Source of the DNA: Oceanospirillaceae bacterium
Lineage (GTDB): Bacteria; Pseudomonadota; Gammaproteobacteria; Pseudomonadales; Litoribrevibacteraceae
Assembly: GCA_015665455.1 (NCBI GenBank)
Contig: JADFAD010000003.1
Span: 248,001-312,000 of the forward strand
Direction: 5' to 3'
DNA length: 64,000 nt
Part shown: positions 40,938 to 49,812 of the stretch, piece after piece
Layout: each line of letters opens with the position of its first letter
Position numbering within the stretch: position 1 is the stretch's first letter
Position numbers and translations under genes: made by a program
Notes under the pieces: generated by a model
The model's database searches: none
Told to the model about the DNA's origin: nothing
Seen by the model: only the letters and a program-made list of their open reading frames with translations

Positions 40938-41144
40938 GTGCCATTTATCAACATTAAACTTACCGACTCAGGAGTAACTAAAACCCAGAAAGAAGAACTA
41001 ATAAGAAGAACTACACAGCTCTTAACTGATGTACTAGATAAGCCATCCAGCACTACTCATGTTGTAATTGAAGAGATCAATACAGATAACTGGGGTGTTG
41101 GTGGTAAGTCCATCAGTGAGATACGAAGCAACAAACTTGATTAG
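40938..41144 (+). CDS. 4-Oxalocrotonate tautomerase family protein
   Basis: A 68-residue protein beginning MPFINIKLTDSG, so that Met removal exposes the catalytic Pro1, with the helix TKTQKEELIRRTTQLLTDVL and STTHVVIEEINTDNWGVGG typical of 4-OT/2-hydroxymuconate tautomerases. The start is GTG. These enzymes catalyse enol-keto isomerisation in aromatic-ring catabolism and related chemistry. The gene is followed, after 86 bases, by the DUF1111 dihaem protein, and is divergent from paralogue C. Family confident; substrate unknown. Confidence 0.85.
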   Translation: MPFINIKLTDSGVTKTQKEELIRRTTQLLTDVLDKPSSTTHVVIEEINTDNWGVGGKSISEIRSNKLD

Positions 41145-41230
41145 CATATAAGGCCTCATAATATTCTTTAGATCTAATTCCCAAATAGAGAAATGTGATT
41201 CACAGTCATGAGCGCCATTAAGGAACAAAA

Positions 41231-42691
41231 ATGAAGAAACTACGCATATTAATACCGAGTGCATTCGCACTGACAAGTTTAGCTCTACCAGGGCAAGTCG
41301 CAGCCAATTTTTTTGAAGATACCAAAATTGGTGAACGCCCTGCGGTAGAAACACATATGAATCAAGATGATATCGAGGCGGGTAACCTGCATCTAAAGAA
41401 AATTATTAAGCATGGTAAAGTTGTATTTGATGCTCGCTTTAATGAGCTGGATGGACGAGGCCGCCCTGCAACTACCGGTGGAGGCGCGCCACGTGATCCT
41501 CACGGTCAACCTGAGTTTTCAAGAACATCAGGTCCTGACTCTAACGCATGCGCTGGTTGTCACAATCAACCGTCCTCCGGTGGTGCGGGTGATTTTGTTG
41601 CCAATGTGTTCGTTCTTGCTCAAACCCTTGATCCAGTTACAGAATCTATTTCTCCGGAGTTCAGTAACGAGAGAAATACATTGGGAATGTTTGGTGCAGG
41701 CGCCATAGAGATGCTTGCCCGTGAAATGACTGAAGAGTTGATTACCATTCGTGAAGAGGCTAAAACGGAAGCCGCATACACCAATATGAGCGTCACGAAA
41801 CCATTGGAAGCAAAAGGGGTTTCCTTCGGTTCCATCACTTTAACACCAGAAGGTAAGGTTGATCCAACCAACATAGAAGGTGTTGATTGGGATCTGATTA
41901 TTAAACCTTTCCACCAAAAAGGTGCCGTTGTGTCTCTGCGCCAATTCACCAATAATGCAATGAATCACCATCACGGTATTCAAACAACTGAACGATTCGG
42001 TATAAACACCGACCCTGACCAAGACGGCGTTGAAAACGAGTTATCAGTCGGAGATGTTACGGCAGCGACTGTCTATCAGGCAACCCTGCCAGCACCAAGA
42101 CAAAAGTTATCTTCGAATCTGATTCGTAGAAAAGCGGCTAGAGAAGGTGAGCAACTTTTCTCTGAAGTGGGCTGTAATAGTTGCCACGTACCTGAAATGA
42201 AACTTGCATCTCGTCAGTTCTCTGAACCAAACCCTTACAATCCGAATGGCAACCTGAAAGTAGAGGAAGTTTCTGAATTATTGACTTGGGATATGACCCG
42301 TTTCAATAAAGGTAATTCACTTCTTAAACGTCACAAACAAGGTGCCGTCATCAAAGCCTTTACCGATCTTAAACGCCATAACCTGTGTGATGGTGATTAC
42401 AATCACTTTTGTAATGAACAGCTGACCCAAGGCAGCTTGGTTGGCTTTGCTTCCGCAGATGATTTCACTGTACCTAGTGAACCTCGTCCAACTGAAGTGT
42501 TCTTGACTCGTAAGCTCTGGGACGTTGCTGACAGTGACCCATATGGTCACAGAGGTGACCTGACAACCATTACTGAAGCAGTTTACCAGCACGGAGGGGA
42601 AGCTCGTAACGCTCGCGATGAGTTCTTCGATCTTCAGCAAGAAGAGAGAGACAAGATTGTTGAATTTCTCAAAACATTAGGCGTTTTCTAA
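41231..42691 (+). CDS. DUF1111 dihaem c-type cytochrome oxidoreductase-like protein
   Basis: A 486-residue exported protein (signal cleavage near QVAANFFE) with two c-type haem sites, CAGCH (about residue 104) and CNSCH (about residue 318). The conserved DUF1111 segments FNELDGRGRP, TRKLWDVADSDPYGHRGD and the C-terminal EERDKIVEFLKTLGVF are present. The family resembles dihaem cytochrome c peroxidases and is called thiol-oxidoreductase-like, though its reaction is not settled. It is the second gene after the tautomerase and is closed by a strong terminator (42776-42806). Periplasmic redox role likely. Confidence 0.85.
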   Translation: MKKLRILIPSAFALTSLALPGQVAANFFEDTKIGERPAVETHMNQDDIEAGNLHLKKIIKHGKVVFDARFNELDGRGRPATTGGGAPRDPHGQPEFSRTSGPDSNACAGCHNQPSSGGAGDFVANVFVLAQTLDPVTESISPEFSNERNTLGMFGAGAIEMLAREMTEELITIREEAKTEAAYTNMSVTKPLEAKGVSFGSITLTPEGKVDPTNIEGVDWDLIIKPFHQKGAVVSLRQFTNNAMNHHHGIQTTERFGINTDPDQDGVENELSVGDVTAATVYQATLPAPRQKLSSNLIRRKAAREGEQLFSEVGCNSCHVPEMKLASRQFSEPNPYNPNGNLKVEEVSELLTWDMTRFNKGNSLLKRHKQGAVIKAFTDLKRHNLCDGDYNHFCNEQLTQGSLVGFASADDFTVPSEPRPTEVFLTRKLWDVADSDPYGHRGDLTTITEAVYQHGGEARNARDEFFDLQQEERDKIVEFLKTLGVF

Positions 42692-42770
42692 TACTATTAT
42701 AATTAATAATGAAGCGTCCAAATCGGACAGTATCTTCTAATTAAGAATTTAAGGCCTATTAAGCTTTAGT

Positions 42771-42806
42771 AAAAGCCCTGATGTCACTTATGTCATCAGG
42801 GTTTTT
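42771..42806 (+). terminator. Rho-independent terminator of the DUF1111 gene
   Basis: CCCTGATG (42776-42783) pairs with CATCAGGG (42794-42801), flanked by AAAAG on one side and TTTTT (42802-42806) on the other, about 80 bases after the stop codon. Confidence 0.88.
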
Positions 42807-42894
42807 ATAACCCTTCAATACGTCTTCCTTTATCACTCCCCCTCCTAAAAACAACACGCAACCCAAGTCGTAGCCTTAAATCTTTATTCGAATT

Positions 42895-44640
42895 CTACGG
42901 CGTTTTGACGCAAAGAAAAGTCCCAAAGCCTTTTTCTTTACCCAGCTCAGTCGTAAGTTGTTCATTCCTAACAGCAAACTTTCCATTGATCAGCACATGC
43001 TTAACAATACCAGGGTTCCGATTAACCAGTCGCTCAAGGCTGAAGTTTTCCATGTCTGCCCAGTGTACTTGCTCAAGGTCTTGATCAAATGCTGTTGGAT
43101 CAAGTACCACTACGTCAGCCCGATCACCTTCCCGTATTCTGCCCGCATCAATGCCAAACCAGTCGGCTTGATCGCCTGTCATACGCCAAACGGCCTGCTC
43201 CATGGTCATGATCGCTTGTGATTCGTCGATACTGTCTTGCACCAGTTTCAACATGCGCAGTGGTAAATTATAAAAAGCCATATTACGAATATGTGCACCT
43301 GCATCACTGAAAGTAATTAAAGACTGTTTATCACGCACCATTCTTTTCAAAACGTGCTTACGATGATTACCTACCGTCGTGTACCAACGAATTTTTGTTC
43401 CGTATTCCACAACCAAATCCAGAAATAGATCCACGACATGAATGCTGCGTTCTTTGGCTACTTGCGCAAAGTTCTTGCCGACAATGCTTTGATCAGGGCA
43501 ATCAAGAATCATTGCATCGCCGAAGTCACGCTGCCATACACGAGGACTTAGTTTCTCACCATAGAACTTGCGAAAATCACGGCGATAACTTTCATCCTTT
43601 AAAAGATTCGTGCGTTCTACTGCGTCTTTTAAATCCAGCGCCATTTCACCCGCACCAAACTCTTCAAAGAACACAACGTCAATACCGTCTGCATAGACAG
43701 TGAACGGCGTAGGCAAAACTTGCCAACGGAAGTTACCCCGAAATGCATTTACAACCTTAGAAACCAACTTGGTTAGATTGGTCAGATACGCACTGCCTTT
43801 TAAATCCATTTGGCTGATTAACGTGGTTTTTAAAGGGGCACGAAACCATCCGAAACTTTCTTGCATGTATTGTGTGATTTGCAATGGCGTTGCCGCATTC
43901 GGCGCGCCTTGGTGAACTCGGTTATATTTACGAACTAACTTATTAAGATTGCTAACTTCTCTCCATTTAGCGTAAGTGCTGGGTAAGCTCTTCGACCATT
44001 CACGATCCCCATCCACTTTATCCCACTTTAAGCACATGGTAGATAGCCCAAGAAATCCTTGATCTAGGGCTTCTTGCAACAAGCTTTCCATTCGTTGCAT
44101 CTCAGTGTCGGTTGGCGTGACATTTAAATCAGTGGATCGACCTAACCCCATCGCCGCCACTCTCATATCACTGTGGCCTAAAAAGCTTATGAGGTTTGGA
44201 CCTAAAGGTAATTCCTTTACGTAATCCACCCATTGTTTAGGCGTTGACCAAGTTTTATTCTTTTTTAGAATGGGAATTACTCGGTCTCTCGGAACGGTTT
44301 CCACACGAGTAAAAATATCAGCAGCGTCTTCATAATCGCTACAAACCATACTAAGCGAGCAACTGCCCACCAATACTGTCGTAACGCCGTGCCGGACCGA
44401 TTCCGACAAGCTTGGGCTGACCAACAGCTCGGCATCGTAATGGGTATGCGTGTCTAAAAAGCCTGGGGTAACCCACTTACCTCTGGCGTTAATTGTTTCA
44501 CCACACTCTTGAGGGTCGATATAATCTGACGAGACCTTAACAATCTTGCCATCTTTTATAGCAACATTCTTTACAGAAGATGGAGCCCCTGTGCCATCGA
44601 AGTAACGGCCCCCTTCAATGAGTACATCGTATTTTGCCAT
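42895..44640 (-). CDS. N-acyl-D-amino-acid deacylase-type amidohydrolase
   Basis: A 581-residue TIM-barrel amidohydrolase of the D-aminoacylase/D-glutamate deacylase type. It has the N-terminal metal-binding TPGFLDTHTHYDAEL, HGVTTVLVGSCSLSM, a central segment around LISFLGHSDMRVAAMG and the late-barrel TFSDAGAHIRN with the metal Asp. The C-terminal domain closes with RLVNRNPGIVKHVLINGKFA. The ATG at 44640 has GAGGGG 8 bases upstream and is chosen over 44664. It is divergent from an AraC regulator. Part of its 3' end recurs as a remnant at 27123-27272. Substrate inferred only from family. Confidence 0.82.
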   Translation of the reverse strand: MAKYDVLIEGGRYFDGTGAPSSVKNVAIKDGKIVKVSSDYIDPQECGETINARGKWVTPGFLDTHTHYDAELLVSPSLSESVRHGVTTVLVGSCSLSMVCSDYEDAADIFTRVETVPRDRVIPILKKNKTWSTPKQWVDYVKELPLGPNLISFLGHSDMRVAAMGLGRSTDLNVTPTDTEMQRMESLLQEALDQGFLGLSTMCLKWDKVDGDREWSKSLPSTYAKWREVSNLNKLVRKYNRVHQGAPNAATPLQITQYMQESFGWFRAPLKTTLISQMDLKGSAYLTNLTKLVSKVVNAFRGNFRWQVLPTPFTVYADGIDVVFFEEFGAGEMALDLKDAVERTNLLKDESYRRDFRKFYGEKLSPRVWQRDFGDAMILDCPDQSIVGKNFAQVAKERSIHVVDLFLDLVVEYGTKIRWYTTVGNHRKHVLKRMVRDKQSLITFSDAGAHIRNMAFYNLPLRMLKLVQDSIDESQAIMTMEQAVWRMTGDQADWFGIDAGRIREGDRADVVVLDPTAFDQDLEQVHWADMENFSLERLVNRNPGIVKHVLINGKFAVRNEQLTTELGKEKGFGTFLCVKTP

Positions 44641-44789
44641 CACAATTTCCCCTCTGATATTCATTATTTTTATTCAACGAAAACAAGATTACGCTCTACC
44701 GACGTTAAATTCTTGGCATTTGGTGACAGGTTGCCTACGCCATTGCTATCCTGAAAGGTAAATATATACGATGGTAAACATAAGGCATC

Positions 44790-45812
44790 ATGACGGAAGC
44801 TTATCTAATACGATGCAGCGCATTAAGCGGTTTTGATCGGCTTGTTGAGTCATTGGGTGGTGACCCTAAAGAAATATTGAAACGTTATGGGCTGAGCATT
44901 CATGATCTGACCAGCGAACTCAAAACCATGCGTATCCAAGATATGGTGATACTACTGGAGCAATGTGCTCAACAATTGAGCTGCCCTGATTTTGGTTTAC
45001 GTCTGGGGGCTGCTCAAGACGTCACCATGCTAGGGCCCCTAGGCTTGGTGCTCAAAAACAGTGGCACACCAAGGGAAGCATTGCACGCAGTGCGCGGTCT
45101 AATGTCCTTTCATAATCAATCAGAATATTGGGATTACCACGAGCACAAGCAGAACGTGATCATACAACGCTATGAGAACTTTCATGACATTTCCGATACG
45201 CGACAATACAAAGAGCTCGCCTTAAGTGCATGCTATCAATTGTGTAACATCATAATCGGCCCAAGTTTTGAGGGCGTTCGTCTAGAGTTCAGCCACGCGC
45301 CTGTAGCCTCTCTACCGGTATATCATCAGTACTTCAAAATGGATGTAAAATTCAATCAAGAGCAAGATGCCATAATTATCCAACGTAAATACCTTGATCA
45401 AGCCATCCACGACAGCAACAACGCCATTCGAATGATTGCGACAAACTACCTCCAGAACCTAAACACGCTGATGGCACACGACATTCGCTTGCAAGTCAGT
45501 ACATTAATCCAACAAACGCTAGGCGTGCAGGAGCACACAATAGAAAATATCGCTCAGCTAATGCATATGAATAAAAGAACCTTACAGAGACGACTGAAAG
45601 ATAACGATATCGTATTCAAAGAGTTACTTAACGACATTCGAATGAAGTCAGCTTGCTGGCATTTAAAATCCAGCAATATGGACATCACACTGTTATCAGA
45701 AATGCTGGGGTACAGTGACGTAAGCTGTTTTTCTAGAGCCTTCAAAAAATCAATGAACGTAGCACCTTTAAAGTGGCGAGCTTACGCTAAAGATCAACGC
45801 TCTGTCCTATAA
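44790..45812 (+). CDS. AraC-family regulator
   Basis: A 340-residue regulator of the type with an N-terminal arabinose-binding-like domain (about residues 20-200, DFGLRLGAAQDVTMLGPLGL) and a C-terminal double helix-turn-helix (IENIAQLMHMNKRTLQRRLK and LLSEMLGYSDVSCFSRAFKK). Such OruR/ArgR-like regulators often control adjacent amino-acid or lipid catabolic genes. It is divergent from the amidohydrolase, which is its natural target. Effector unknown. Confidence 0.87.
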   Translation: MTEAYLIRCSALSGFDRLVESLGGDPKEILKRYGLSIHDLTSELKTMRIQDMVILLEQCAQQLSCPDFGLRLGAAQDVTMLGPLGLVLKNSGTPREALHAVRGLMSFHNQSEYWDYHEHKQNVIIQRYENFHDISDTRQYKELALSACYQLCNIIIGPSFEGVRLEFSHAPVASLPVYHQYFKMDVKFNQEQDAIIIQRKYLDQAIHDSNNAIRMIATNYLQNLNTLMAHDIRLQVSTLIQQTLGVQEHTIENIAQLMHMNKRTLQRRLKDNDIVFKELLNDIRMKSACWHLKSSNMDITLLSEMLGYSDVSCFSRAFKKSMNVAPLKWRAYAKDQRSVL

Positions 45813-45943
45813 CCCTTGCACTGGCCTCCTCTTAACGCATGAGCAAATAACCAAAAGGTATATAGTTTAACCAACAATTAATGAACTATTAGATTCTTCA
45901 AGCTACTGATAAATTAACTTTTATCCGATAGAGAAGAATAACC

Positions 45944-46687
45944 ATGACCGTGAATAAAGATTTTGCATCCATTGAAGAATACCCAATTGCACAACGCTGG
46001 CCAGCTCAAGATCCGACCAAGCTTCAGCTGTATTCACTTGCAACACCCAATGGCGTAAAAGTATCTATCGCTCTAGAAGAACTGGGTTTGGATTATGAAG
46101 CCCATCGAGTCACTTTGTCGGACAGTGATGTCAAAAGTGCTGAATTCTTATCATTAAATCCAAACAATAAAATTCCTGCGATCATTGACCCTAATGGCCC
46201 AGAAGGCGCACCAATAGGCTTATTCGAAAGCGGTGCTATCTTACTTTATCTAGCGGAGAAGACAGGTAAGCTTCTTGGTAACTCTCCAGCAGAGAAAGCA
46301 AAAGTCATTCAGTGGCTAATGTTCCAAATGGGCGGCGTTGGACCTATGTTTGGTCAGTTGGGCTTTTTTCATGCCTTTGGCGGAAAAGACATTGAGGATC
46401 CAAGACCTAAAGCGCGCTACATCAATGAAGTGAAACGTTTGTTGAACGTCATTGATACTCAACTCAACGACCAAGACTGGATTGCCGGTGAGTTTTCCAT
46501 TGCTGATATTGCTATTGTCCCTTGGCTGCAAACCATTAATACCTTCTATCAAGCAGGCGATATTACAGAACTTAAATCATTCAACAACGTGGTTGCCTAT
46601 ATAGATCGATTTGCTGCTAGACCAGCGGTACAAAACGGCTGGAAGATTCCTGAAAATCAAGAAGACAAACTGAAAAAAGCTTCTTAA
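45944..46687 (+). CDS. Glutathione S-transferase family protein (YfcG/YghU-like)
   Basis: A 247-residue GST with the thioredoxin-like domain LQLYSLATPNGVKVSIALEE, NPNNKIPAIID and the substrate-side ESGAILLYLAEKTG, and an all-helical C-terminal domain with WLMFQMGGVGPMFGQLG and FSIADIAIVPWL. The MGGVGPMFGQ segment and the long N-terminal extension are typical of the YfcG/YghU group, which reduces disulfides using glutathione. It stands alone, with a long inverted repeat (46718-46762) between it and the convergent AhpD-like gene. Confidence 0.88.
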   Translation: MTVNKDFASIEEYPIAQRWPAQDPTKLQLYSLATPNGVKVSIALEELGLDYEAHRVTLSDSDVKSAEFLSLNPNNKIPAIIDPNGPEGAPIGLFESGAILLYLAEKTGKLLGNSPAEKAKVIQWLMFQMGGVGPMFGQLGFFHAFGGKDIEDPRPKARYINEVKRLLNVIDTQLNDQDWIAGEFSIADIAIVPWLQTINTFYQAGDITELKSFNNVVAYIDRFAARPAVQNGWKIPENQEDKLKKAS

Positions 46688-46717
46688 AGCAGATAGTTTT
46701 TAAGCACGACGTTATGA

Positions 46718-46762
46718 CACTGTCCGTGTGATTAAGCCATGAACTTAATAACACGGACAGTG
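46718..46762. repeat. 45-base inverted repeat between convergent genes
   Basis: CACTGTCCGTGT (46718-46729) pairs with ACACGGACAGTG (46751-46762); the interior ATTAAG/CTTAAT pairs too, leaving the loop CCATGAA. This makes an 18-bp stem with one mismatch. There is no T run. It is followed by GACCTGACCCCATC, which looks like a dispersed-element tail. It could be a bidirectional terminator or a REP/MITE-like element. Confidence 0.65.
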
Positions 46763-46826
46763 ACCTGACCCCATCACTTGATGATGAGGCCAGACATGTT
46801 TAACACGCGTGAAGTAAACACCCCTC

Positions 46827-47264
46827 TTACTTATGCATCATTTTGGTTGCTACCGCTATCCTATTCCAAGCATTAATAGTAACAATCTGCATAAGACACT
46901 GCGCTAATACCTGCTCACCCAAATGCTTAGCACTTTCAAGGTAAGTTGCTTCTGTTAGACCATGAACAGACACAAGCGTGACTTCATCCGTAAGTTTTAA
47001 CACCGCTCGCTCTTTTTCTGTGAACAGTGGCGACTCTTTCCATGCAGCCACTGCATACAGTTTCTGATCACTTTCACCCAATCGTTTGGATTCTTCCGTG
47101 TGCATTTGAATACAGTATGCACAGTTATTAATGATTGAGGCTCGAATCTTAATTAATTGACGCAACTTTGGTTCCACATCTGTTTCAACCAAATAGGTTT
47201 CTAGACCCATCATAGCTTTAATCGATTTAGGTTCTAACTGATTGATGTTTATTCTTGATTGCAT
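46827..47264 (-). CDS. AhpD-like carboxymuconolactone decarboxylase family protein
   Basis: A 145-residue all-helical protein with the CMD/AhpD motif CAYCIQMH (Cys48, Cys51, His55), preceded by KIRASIINN and followed by KERAVLKLTDEVTLVS. The CxxC plus His proton relay marks the peroxidase-type branch (AhpD) that reduces hydroperoxides, rather than the true decarboxylase. It is divergent from a LysR regulator across a gap that contains the palindrome 47297-47317. Probably an oxidative-stress gene under that LysR protein. Confidence 0.87.
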   Translation of the reverse strand: MQSRININQLEPKSIKAMMGLETYLVETDVEPKLRQLIKIRASIINNCAYCIQMHTEESKRLGESDQKLYAVAAWKESPLFTEKERAVLKLTDEVTLVSVHGLTEATYLESAKHLGEQVLAQCLMQIVTINAWNRIAVATKMMHK

Positions 47265-47296
47265 AAGTAACTTGCCTTTGCTAATTGCATGGATTG

Positions 47297-47317
47297 TCTA
47301 AATTTGATCAATTTAGA
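47297..47317. promoter_or_regulatory. TCTAAATT-N5-AATTTAGA palindrome, candidate LysR operator
   Basis: A perfect 8-bp inverted repeat with the centre TGATC, placed 33 bases upstream of the AhpD-like start and about 90 bases from the LysR start. It has the T-N11-A spacing common to LysR sites. Confidence 0.55.
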
Positions 47318-47404
47318 AACATTGTAGAATCAGCCACTAATCAATAGAATCTAACCATTAAGCGAATCAGCTTTGCATTTAATGCAAAAATAACAAGGTT
47401 AATT

Positions 47405-48331
47405 ATGCTCAATTTAATCAGGGTTTTCATCAAGGTCATTGAAACAGGAAGCTTCTCAAAGGCTGGCGTCGTACTGAACATGGCGCCTTCATCGGTTGCA
47501 CGAAACATAGATAACCTTGAACAAGAATTAGAAGCAACGTTAATTAAACGCAGCACGCGAAAACTGACCTTAACAGAAGATGGAGAGCAATTTTTAGAAG
47601 GGGCAGAAAAGTTGCTTGCACAGGCCGATCAACTCAAAGCATCAATAAACCAAAGCAACAAAGAGCCTGAAGGTACATTACGGATTTCGGTTTTTGAAAG
47701 TTTTGGCAGACAAATAGTGTCGCCTCTCCTTCCTGAATTTTTAGAACGTTATCCCAAAATCAAAATTGAAATCGATTTAGATAATCATATGATTGACCTT
47801 AATAAAGAAAATATTGATTTAGGCATACGCATTGGTCGTCCTGCAGATTCATCTCTGCGGGCCAGAAAATTACTCACCAATAAAACGTGGCTGTGTGCCT
47901 CACCCAGTTATCTCAAAAACAACAAGCCACTGAACAAGCCTGAAGACCTCTTAGATCATAACTGTATAATTCTCAATCAAGGCAGGCAACGTACTCACTG
48001 GCACTTTAAAAAAGACACCAATCAAATAAAAGTGCCCGTGCAAGGTAATCTGTCATCAAAGGGCGGAACCCCTCTCCTTGAAGCAGCCATTAATGGCGGT
48101 GGAGTCGTGCAAATGTCGCAATGGATGATGCTCGACTTAATCAATGAGAATAAGCTCACCCTCTGTTTGCCAGATTGGGAAGCCTTATTACATGAAGATA
48201 CCAGCGGTGAAGTCTATGGGGTCTATCTAGGCAACAAGTATCTTAGACCAGCGCTACGAGTATTCATCGATTTTCTAGTTGAGAAGATAGAAGAGAGGCT
48301 TAAGAGATTAAGAGCGTTATACGAAAAATAA
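47405..48331 (+). CDS. LysR-type regulator, divergent from the AhpD-like gene
   Basis: A 308-residue LysR protein with the winged helix FSKAGVVLNMAPSSVARNID, LIKRSTRKLTLTEDGEQFLE and an effector domain (RKLLTNKTWLCASPSYL). It is divergent from the AhpD-like gene and is convergent with pyrD, sharing the terminator at 48364-48394. Many LysR proteins of this subtype control small peroxidase or reductase genes beside them. Effector unknown. Confidence 0.88.
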   Translation: MLNLIRVFIKVIETGSFSKAGVVLNMAPSSVARNIDNLEQELEATLIKRSTRKLTLTEDGEQFLEGAEKLLAQADQLKASINQSNKEPEGTLRISVFESFGRQIVSPLLPEFLERYPKIKIEIDLDNHMIDLNKENIDLGIRIGRPADSSLRARKLLTNKTWLCASPSYLKNNKPLNKPEDLLDHNCIILNQGRQRTHWHFKKDTNQIKVPVQGNLSSKGGTPLLEAAINGGGVVQMSQWMMLDLINENKLTLCLPDWEALLHEDTSGEVYGVYLGNKYLRPALRVFIDFLVEKIEERLKRLRALYEK

Positions 48332-48363
48332 TTTTTCTTGGATGTCATCCAATCGTTTAATCC

Positions 48364-48394
48364 AAAAAAACCGCCGTATTTCTCAATACGACGG
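48364..48394 (-). terminator. Rho-independent terminator of pyrD
   Basis: CCGCCGTATT (48371-48380) pairs with AATACGACGG (48385-48394) with one mismatch. On the minus strand seven T (48364-48370) follow. The same hairpin may end the LysR transcript from the other side. Confidence 0.85.
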
Positions 48395-48416
48395 CTTTGA
48401 TATTTCTGCTATTAAC

Positions 48417-49466
48417 TTATTCTGCGCTGGATTTAACCCGTGCTCTGCGTGCTTCATTCACGCCTTCGGCCGCATTCTTAATAAGAGAAGGACCTTCGTA
48501 GATGAAACCACTGTAAACCTGAACAAGGCTTGCACCAGCTTCAATTTTAGCGGCTGCCGTTTCTTTGCTATTAATGCCACCAACGCCAATGATAGGCAGT
48601 TTCCCATCCAATGCTTTGGCTAACTTTGCCGTTACGGCCGTTGATGATTCGAACACAGGAGCACCACTTAGGCCACCTTGTTCATCACCGTACTGTAAAC
48701 CTTCTACTTTATCGCGGGCAATCGTTGTATTGGTTGCAATCACACCATCAATCTCATGCTTGATCAGGGTTTCTGCTACCCATTCAACCGCTTCATCTTC
48801 CATATCTGGGGCAATCTTAACGGCCAGAGGAACATAACGGTTTGTTTGACCTGCCAGTTTGGTTTGTTCTTCCTTCACCGCTACGATAAGCGACTCTAGA
48901 GACTCGCCCATTTGTAAGTTTCTTAGGCCCGGCGTGTTTGGTGATGAGATGTTGACCGTGATGTAACTTGCGTGGTCATAGACTTTACGAAGACACGTTA
49001 CGTAATCGTTGTTTGCATCTTCAACAGCGGTATCAAAGTTTTTACCGATGTTGATGCCTAGAACGCCATCAAACTTAGCTTTTTTGACTTGATCAACCAG
49101 ATAATCAACACCTTTATTGTTGAACCCCATTCGATTAATGATGCCTTCTGCTTCTGGCAAACGGAACATACGTGGCTTTGGGTTACCAGGCTGAGGCCTT
49201 GGTGTTACCGTTCCAATTTCAATAAAACCAAAACCTAACGCCGCAAGCCCATCGATACATTCACCGTTTTTATCAAGACCGGCCGCCAATCCAACCGGGT
49301 TAGGAAACTCAATCCCCATTACGTCAACCGGACTGTACGCAACGTTCTGGTTCAACAAACCCGCAACCCCAATTCTGCTTAACGCTTGCAAGCCTTCTAA
49401 AGTCAGCTCGTGGGCGGTTTCCGGGGATAATTTAAACAGAAGAGAACGTAAGGTTGGGTATAGCAT
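48417..49466 (-). CDS. pyrD: Dihydroorotate dehydrogenase, class 2
   Basis: A 349-residue FMN enzyme that oxidises dihydroorotate to orotate and passes electrons to quinone at the inner membrane. The N-terminal helix [20 protein letters not shown] is the class 2 membrane-associated hairpin, followed by [34 protein letters not shown] with the catalytic base Ser, and [20 protein letters not shown] near the FMN phosphate. Normal length for a gammaproteobacterial PyrD. Separate from other pyrimidine genes, as usual. Confidence 0.96.
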   Translation of the reverse strand: MLYPTLRSLLFKLSPETAHELTLEGLQALSRIGVAGLLNQNVAYSPVDVMGIEFPNPVGLAAGLDKNGECIDGLAALGFGFIEIGTVTPRPQPGNPKPRMFRLPEAEGIINRMGFNNKGVDYLVDQVKKAKFDGVLGINIGKNFDTAVEDANNDYVTCLRKVYDHASYITVNISSPNTPGLRNLQMGESLESLIVAVKEEQTKLAGQTNRYVPLAVKIAPDMEDEAVEWVAETLIKHEIDGVIATNTTIARDKVEGLQYGDEQGGLSGAPVFESSTAVTAKLAKALDGKLPIIGVGGINSKETAAAKIEAGASLVQVYSGFIYEGPSLIKNAAEGVNEARRARVKSSAE

Positions 49467-49570
49467 GATGAGTTTTGGTCCTGATTTCTAAGGAGTTTCA
49501 AAGAGGTAGGCTAGTTTAACGATTTTCGAGCGCGGCCACCATGAGTTTAAGCCGCAATTTTGATTCAAAT

Positions 49571-49810
49571 CTATATTCTCTCCACGCGATCAAACTTTCC
49601 TTCATCTGTGAAGAATATGCAAAAACGGCCTTGAATACCGTCTCGTGTAACAAAGCGCTGCAAAATATTGGCGGGAAAACGGACAGAGCGACCGTCGGTA
49701 CTTTGTGCAAATACCGTTCGTGCCGCCCCATTGTAAACGCGTAGATATTCCTCAGCTGAGATGTTTAAACTGACAATAATGTTTCTTGATCCTTTCATAA
49801 TCCGAAACAT
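49571..49810 (-). CDS. DUF2835 family protein
   Basis: A 79-residue protein matching DUF2835: IIVSLNISAEEYLRVYNGAA, then VFAQSTDGRSVRFPANILQR, FVTRDGIQGRFCIFFTDEGKFDRVER. The family is small, soluble and restricted mainly to Gammaproteobacteria; its function is not known. It begins 2 bases after the stop of the giant glutamate dehydrogenase gene (ATG at 49810, alternative at 49798), so translation is probably coupled and both products made together. Confidence 0.85.
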   Translation of the reverse strand: MFRIMKGSRNIIVSLNISAEEYLRVYNGAARTVFAQSTDGRSVRFPANILQRFVTRDGIQGRFCIFFTDEGKFDRVERI

Positions 49811-49812
49811 TA

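Noticed and set aside
28451-42806. Prophage or integrative element covering the unusual locus
   Set aside because: No integrase, phage structural genes, tRNA, attachment repeats or transposase are visible; the genes look metabolic and secreted.
49516-49744. Frames on both strands between pyrD and the glutamate dehydrogenase other than DUF2835
   Set aside because: They overlap the recognised DUF2835 gene in other frames and lack any motif.
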